Positions 32,178 through 34,734 of a stretch of DNA of 34,734 bases are shown here, in pieces. A program made the position numbers and the translations under genes. Where the stretch lies: NCBI GenBank assembly GCA_902489775.1, contig CABUBH010000020.1:1-34734 (forward strand). The letters are read 5' to 3'. The first letter of the stretch is position 1. Every line of letters starts with the position of its first letter. Origin of the DNA: an uncultured Collinsella sp. (GTDB lineage Bacteria > Actinomycetota > Coriobacteriia > Coriobacteriales > Coriobacteriaceae). The notes under the pieces are model-generated. The model was not told the DNA's origin and did no database searches. It worked only from the letters and a program-made list of their open reading frames with translations.

Positions 32178-32330
32178 TTGTATCAGACTCGCGCGCGTCA
32201 GAAATGAACGCCCGCACAGCTCCAATCATCACTTTTTTGAGAAAAATACCCCCTGCTTTAGTGGGGTGTAGTGATAATCTCGCCTGTTCGCGCTACAGTT
32301 TGTCCGAAATACCTCGATGTTAGGAACCAA

Positions 32331-33383
32331 ATGATCACTTCCGAGCTTTTCGGCACCGCGCCGTGCGGTACCCCCGTTCATCGCTACACCCTCAACGGGC
32401 CCGAGATCTGCGTTCGCATTATGGACTATGGCGCCACCGTGTTGGGCATTGACGTGCCCGACATCCCCGGCAACGTGCGCGATGTGGTGCTGGGCTTCGA
32501 TAAGCTCGAGGATTACTTTGACAACCCCGCCTGCTTTGGCGCGACCATCGGACCTGTGGCCAACCGCACTGCGGGTGCCACGATCACCATCGCCGGCACG
32601 GACTGGCATATGCCCGCCAACGAGGGCGTCAACAACCTGCACAGCGATCTTGAGCACGGCCTGCATAAGCGCGTGTGGGACGTTGAGCTCGACGAGGTCC
32701 ACAATGCCGTGCGCATGACCACCTCGCTTGAGGACGGCGAGCTCGGTCTTCCCGGCAACCGCACCTTTACGGCTGTGTTTACCGTGACGCGCACCGGCCA
32801 CTTCCGTATCGAATACGGCTGCGAGAGCGACCGCGCCACCTACGTGTCTATGACCAACCACACGTACTTTAACCTTGCCGGCCATAACGCCGGCAAGGAT
32901 TGTGAGCACTTCTTTGTCGCTAACGCTGCCCACTACCTGCCCATTAACGAGCAGAATATCCCCACCGGCGAGATTGCTCCGGTCGAGGGCACGCCGTTTG
33001 ACTTTCGCGAGCTGCGCCCTGTCGCTCCCGGCATGGAGGCCGACGACCCGCAGATTAAGCAGGCCCGTGGCTACGATCACTGTCTGTGTATCGATGGCTA
33101 TCAGTACGGCCGTAATCTGCGCCGCGCGATGCACGTCGAGGAGATGTGGACCGGCCGCGAGCTGGACTACTACACCACCGCACCGGGCGTGCAGCTCTAC
33201 ACCGGCAACTGGCTGGGCGACGAGCACGCCAAGGACGATGCCAACTATGGCTGGGGCGCCGGCTTTGCCCTCGAGGCAGAGATGTACCCCGACACGCCGC
33301 ACCAGCCGCTGTTCCCGCAGGGCATTGTGGGCCCGGGTCACCCCTACAGCAATGTAATCGAATACCACTTTATGAGGCACTAA
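32331..33383 (+). CDS. galM: Aldose 1-epimerase (galactose mutarotase)
   Basis: A 350-residue cytoplasmic enzyme that interconverts alpha- and beta-galactose so galactokinase can act. Seen in it are GATIGPVANRTAGA (about residues 69-82), the NNLHSD segment, VSMTNHTYFNLAGH near residue 180 with the catalytic-acid His, then RGYDHC and a C-terminal EMYPDTPHQPLFP region carrying the conserved acid of the family. The ATG at 32331 is chosen because AGGA lies just upstream; the earlier in-frame ATG lacks one. It diverges from the DeoR regulator. Length is normal for GalM (about 340-350) and its motif set is more canonical than in the LacX-like protein at 10585-11466. Confidence 0.93.
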   Translation: MITSELFGTAPCGTPVHRYTLNGPEICVRIMDYGATVLGIDVPDIPGNVRDVVLGFDKLEDYFDNPACFGATIGPVANRTAGATITIAGTDWHMPANEGVNNLHSDLEHGLHKRVWDVELDEVHNAVRMTTSLEDGELGLPGNRTFTAVFTVTRTGHFRIEYGCESDRATYVSMTNHTYFNLAGHNAGKDCEHFFVANAAHYLPINEQNIPTGEIAPVEGTPFDFRELRPVAPGMEADDPQIKQARGYDHCLCIDGYQYGRNLRRAMHVEEMWTGRELDYYTTAPGVQLYTGNWLGDEHAKDDANYGWGAGFALEAEMYPDTPHQPLFPQGIVGPGHPYSNVIEYHFMRH

Positions 33384-33411
33384 GCCCACAATGCAACATA
33401 TTGCACAGTAG

Positions 33412-33441
33412 CGCCCGCCGGCACCGCCGACGGGCGTTTTT
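33412..33441 (+). terminator. Terminator of galM
   Basis: CGCCCG (33412-33417) pairs with CGGGCG (33431-33436) around a GC-rich loop that can pair further, followed by TTTTT. Confidence 0.88.
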
Positions 33442-33486
33442 CATCTTTTGGGCTCATTTTCGCTGTGACTGTATGAGTGACATATC

Positions 33487-33638
33487 AAAACTATGCCCAT
33501 TTACTACGTTTAGTCCGGGATGCTCGACCATGCACCGGTTTTTGTTAAATTCGCGATCCGTCTACCTGCGGTTTTATTTTTCTCAAATTCGATATGCTCG
33601 GCGATAGCCGATCAAACGTAGTAAACGGACATAGTTTT
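33487..33638. repeat. 25-bp inverted repeat bounding a 152-bp non-coding element
   Basis: Left arm 33487-33511 (AAAACTATGCCCATTTAC...) and right arm 33614-33638 match in inverted orientation at 23 of 25 positions. The 102 bp between are AT-rich and carry no open frame I trust. This MITE-like or hairpin-RNA-like element fills most of the gap between galM and the IIB gene. Confidence 0.78.
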
Positions 33639-33725
33639 TGACGGGTGGCATCGCGCGCGTCGGTAGTGTCGCGAATGTTGGTGTAGAGCTCGGTTCTCGA
33701 GGGTAGTCGCAGGCTGCCCAAGGAA

Positions 33726-34208
33726 TCAGTTGAACAGATTGCCGATGGGGTCGGGATTGGAGCTGGGGAGATAGCGGATTTCTAGCTCTATGCCGAGCGC
33801 CTGCAGTTCTTTGAGGGCAGCAACGTCTGCGTCGCTCACGGCAACCGCGGGCGTTATGGGGCGCTTGCCCTCCCCTGCCTGCATATGGCCAATGCTGATC
33901 TTGGTAATCGGCACACCACCCTTAACCAGCGCGAGCGCATCGGCGGGCGAGGCCATCATGATCAGAATCAACTGGCGCGGCGTTGCGGTATGAATGATGT
34001 CGATGGTCCTTTGCACCGAGAAAAACCGCGTCCAAACGCCTTCTGGCGCCGCCACCCTCATGGGTGCCCATTGGCGCGAATCCGCCGCGATCTCATCGTT
34101 GACGATTAAGACAAGGTTGGAACCCACGGCTTCGTTCCACAGTTCGCCGTCTTGCCCGTAAATGAAACGGTCATCGATACGCGTGAGAAGGATCTTGGGT
34201 TGAGCCAT
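33726..34208 (-). CDS. Lone PTS mannose/fructose/sorbose-family IIB protein with Tyr at the phosphosite
   Basis: A 160-residue cytoplasmic protein that aligns along its length with mannose-family IIB domains: LLTRIDDRFIYGQ at about residues 6-18, LVLIVNDEIAADSRQW, AAPEGVW, GGVPITKISIGHMQAGEGKRP, and LEIRYLP near the end. In active IIBs the loop reads RxDxRxIHGQ and the His is phosphorylated; here the codon is TAC (Tyr). The protein should therefore not carry phosphate, and no IIA, IIC or IID partner is nearby. A sensory or regulatory role is possible, or decay in progress, but the reading frame is intact. The ATG at 34208 is preferred over one 27 bp upstream by comparison with family N termini. 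Confidence 0.87.
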   Translation of the reverse strand: MAQPKILLTRIDDRFIYGQDGELWNEAVGSNLVLIVNDEIAADSRQWAPMRVAAPEGVWTRFFSVQRTIDIIHTATPRQLILIMMASPADALALVKGGVPITKISIGHMQAGEGKRPITPAVAVSDADVAALKELQALGIELEIRYLPSSNPDPIGNLFN

Positions 34209-34297
34209 GGCTGCCCCATTCTGTTTGAGACCCATAAGAGCAAGACATCACGTCTCCAATATTAGTGCATTTAAAGTGAGAAAAGCCGTCAGAACAC

Positions 34298-34326
34298 TTG
34301 CGCGGATTTGCGATGTCCCGTATCAT
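34298..34326 (+). promoter_or_regulatory. Probable tRNA promoter
   Basis: TTGCGC (34298-34303), 17 nt, then TATCAT (34321-34326). Transcription would begin about 30 nt before the tRNA. Confidence 0.55.
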
Positions 34327-34365
34327 AGACAGCCGTTGACGCCTCAGTTGCGTCATCACATGGTC

Positions 34366-34441
34366 GCCAGCGTAGCTCAGTTGGTAGAGCACCGCTCTCG
34401 TAAAGCGGGGGTCACCGGTTCGAGCCCGGTCGCTGGCTCCA
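34366..34441 (+). tRNA. tRNA-Thr (anticodon CGT)
   Basis: A 76-nt cloverleaf with encoded CCA. The acceptor stem is GCCAGCG with CGCTGGC, then T and CCA. The D arm is GCTCAGTTGGTAGAGC. The anticodon stem-loop is CCGCT-CTCGTAA-AGCGG, giving anticodon CGT (threonine, codon ACG). The T arm is ACCGG-TTCGAGC-CCGGT. All stems pair. A perfect terminator follows within 15 bp, so it is a single-gene unit. Confidence 0.97.
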
Positions 34442-34453
34442 TTGCACAAGATA

Positions 34454-34475
34454 GCCGCCTTCGGGCGGCTTTTTT
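34454..34475 (+). terminator. Terminator of tRNA-Thr
   Basis: GCCGCC-TTCG-GGCGGC type stem (34454-34469) followed directly by at least six T residues. Confidence 0.92.
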
Positions 34476-34734
34476 GTTGCCAATTCGCCCACTCGGTGGA
34501 CTTCGGGTTTAATGCTTAGGGGCGGGGATTTACCAAAGTGAAATTTTAATGAAAAGAAACCCAGCTGCAACAATTGCCATGGTGAGGGCTCGAATTGGCC
34601 ATATAGATCTAAAATAGTCACGATACCTTCTCTTTTGCTGGAACGATATATCTATACAAGGTTGTGAGCGGAAAACAAAAATACGTCGATTGCTATCCGA
34701 CAAACGGGTCTGGAATTGCATTCACCGGCATTTC
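34476..34734. other. Window end without a supported gene
   Basis: AT-richer than the rest. The minus strand has a 63-codon open frame (34530-34721) whose C-terminal third is hydrophobic (MAIVAAGFLFIKISLW), but no ribosome site or homology is evident and it may run past the window edge. I see no integrase or attachment repeat next to the tRNA. Confidence 0.3.

Noticed and set aside
34530..34721. Small membrane peptide gene (63 codons, minus strand)
   Set aside because: Hydrophobic C-terminal end is suggestive, but there is no ribosome site, homology or conserved context, and the start may lie outside the window.
34366..34734. tRNA-Thr as an integration site of a mobile element
   Set aside because: No integrase and no repeat of the tRNA 3' end is visible; the window stops too soon to judge.
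1..34734. Insertion sequences, prophage genes or toxin-antitoxin pairs
   Set aside because: No transposase, integrase, phage structural protein or recognisable toxin pair was found in any frame.

Overview
The window looks like chromosomal DNA of a gut Coriobacteriia, most likely Collinsella. This is inferred from the high-GC, C/G-ending codon usage, the dense lactose-type PTS content and the gene mix; no rRNA or other marker is present. About 20 protein genes and one tRNA gene are supported. Almost all of the window is one beta-galactoside and galactose utilisation region.

Region by region. (1) 0-3.4 kb: a class II ketose-bisphosphate aldolase (minus strand) diverges from a DeoR regulator. 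A flavodiiron protein (minus) converges on the regulator across a strong bidirectional terminator. (2) 3.5-7.8 kb: a LacI regulator diverges from galK-galT (Leloir pathway), with three operator-like sites between them. (3) 7.8-9.6 kb: a lone DUF4143-type ATPase with three 33-bp repeats before it, bracketed by a 35-bp direct repeat, then a 99-bp nested palindrome. (4) 9.6-12.7 kb: lacA-lacB-(lacX-like epimerase)-lacC on the minus strand, the tagatose-6-phosphate pathway. (5) 13-14.6 kb: an unknown membrane protein and the only Lac-type PTS IIA protein. (6) 14.8-29.4 kb: three paralogous modules, each with a minus-strand LacI regulator divergent from a plus-strand pair of PTS IICB and GH1 6-phospho-beta-galactosidase. 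Each module ends in an array of 2, 3 or 4 hairpin units with an 80-bp period. (7) 29.4-33.4 kb: an AlbA_2/Schlafen-type regulator with a dense cluster of half-sites in front, a second DeoR regulator, and galM. (8) 33.4-34.7 kb: a 25-bp inverted repeat, a lone mannose-type PTS IIB whose phosphorylation histidine is replaced by tyrosine, and tRNA-Thr(CGT).

How the genes fit together (inference from families). The three IICB proteins, fed by one shared IIA, import and phosphorylate beta-galactosides. The GH1 enzymes cleave the 6-phosphates. Galactose-6-phosphate then passes through LacAB, LacC and the aldolase to triose phosphates. Free galactose goes through GalM, GalK and GalT; no galE lies in the window.

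Most notable: all four LacI paralogues sit beside 16-bp sites of the form ATGNNNAC.GTNNNCAT whose variable triplets differ by locus, while the two leading residues of the recognition helix differ too (QQ, EQ, RQ, LK). This looks like a natural set of diverged repressor-operator pairs. The 80-bp hairpin arrays with strictly alternating unit types, and the two ATPase-type genes with repeated promoter motifs, also deserve attention.
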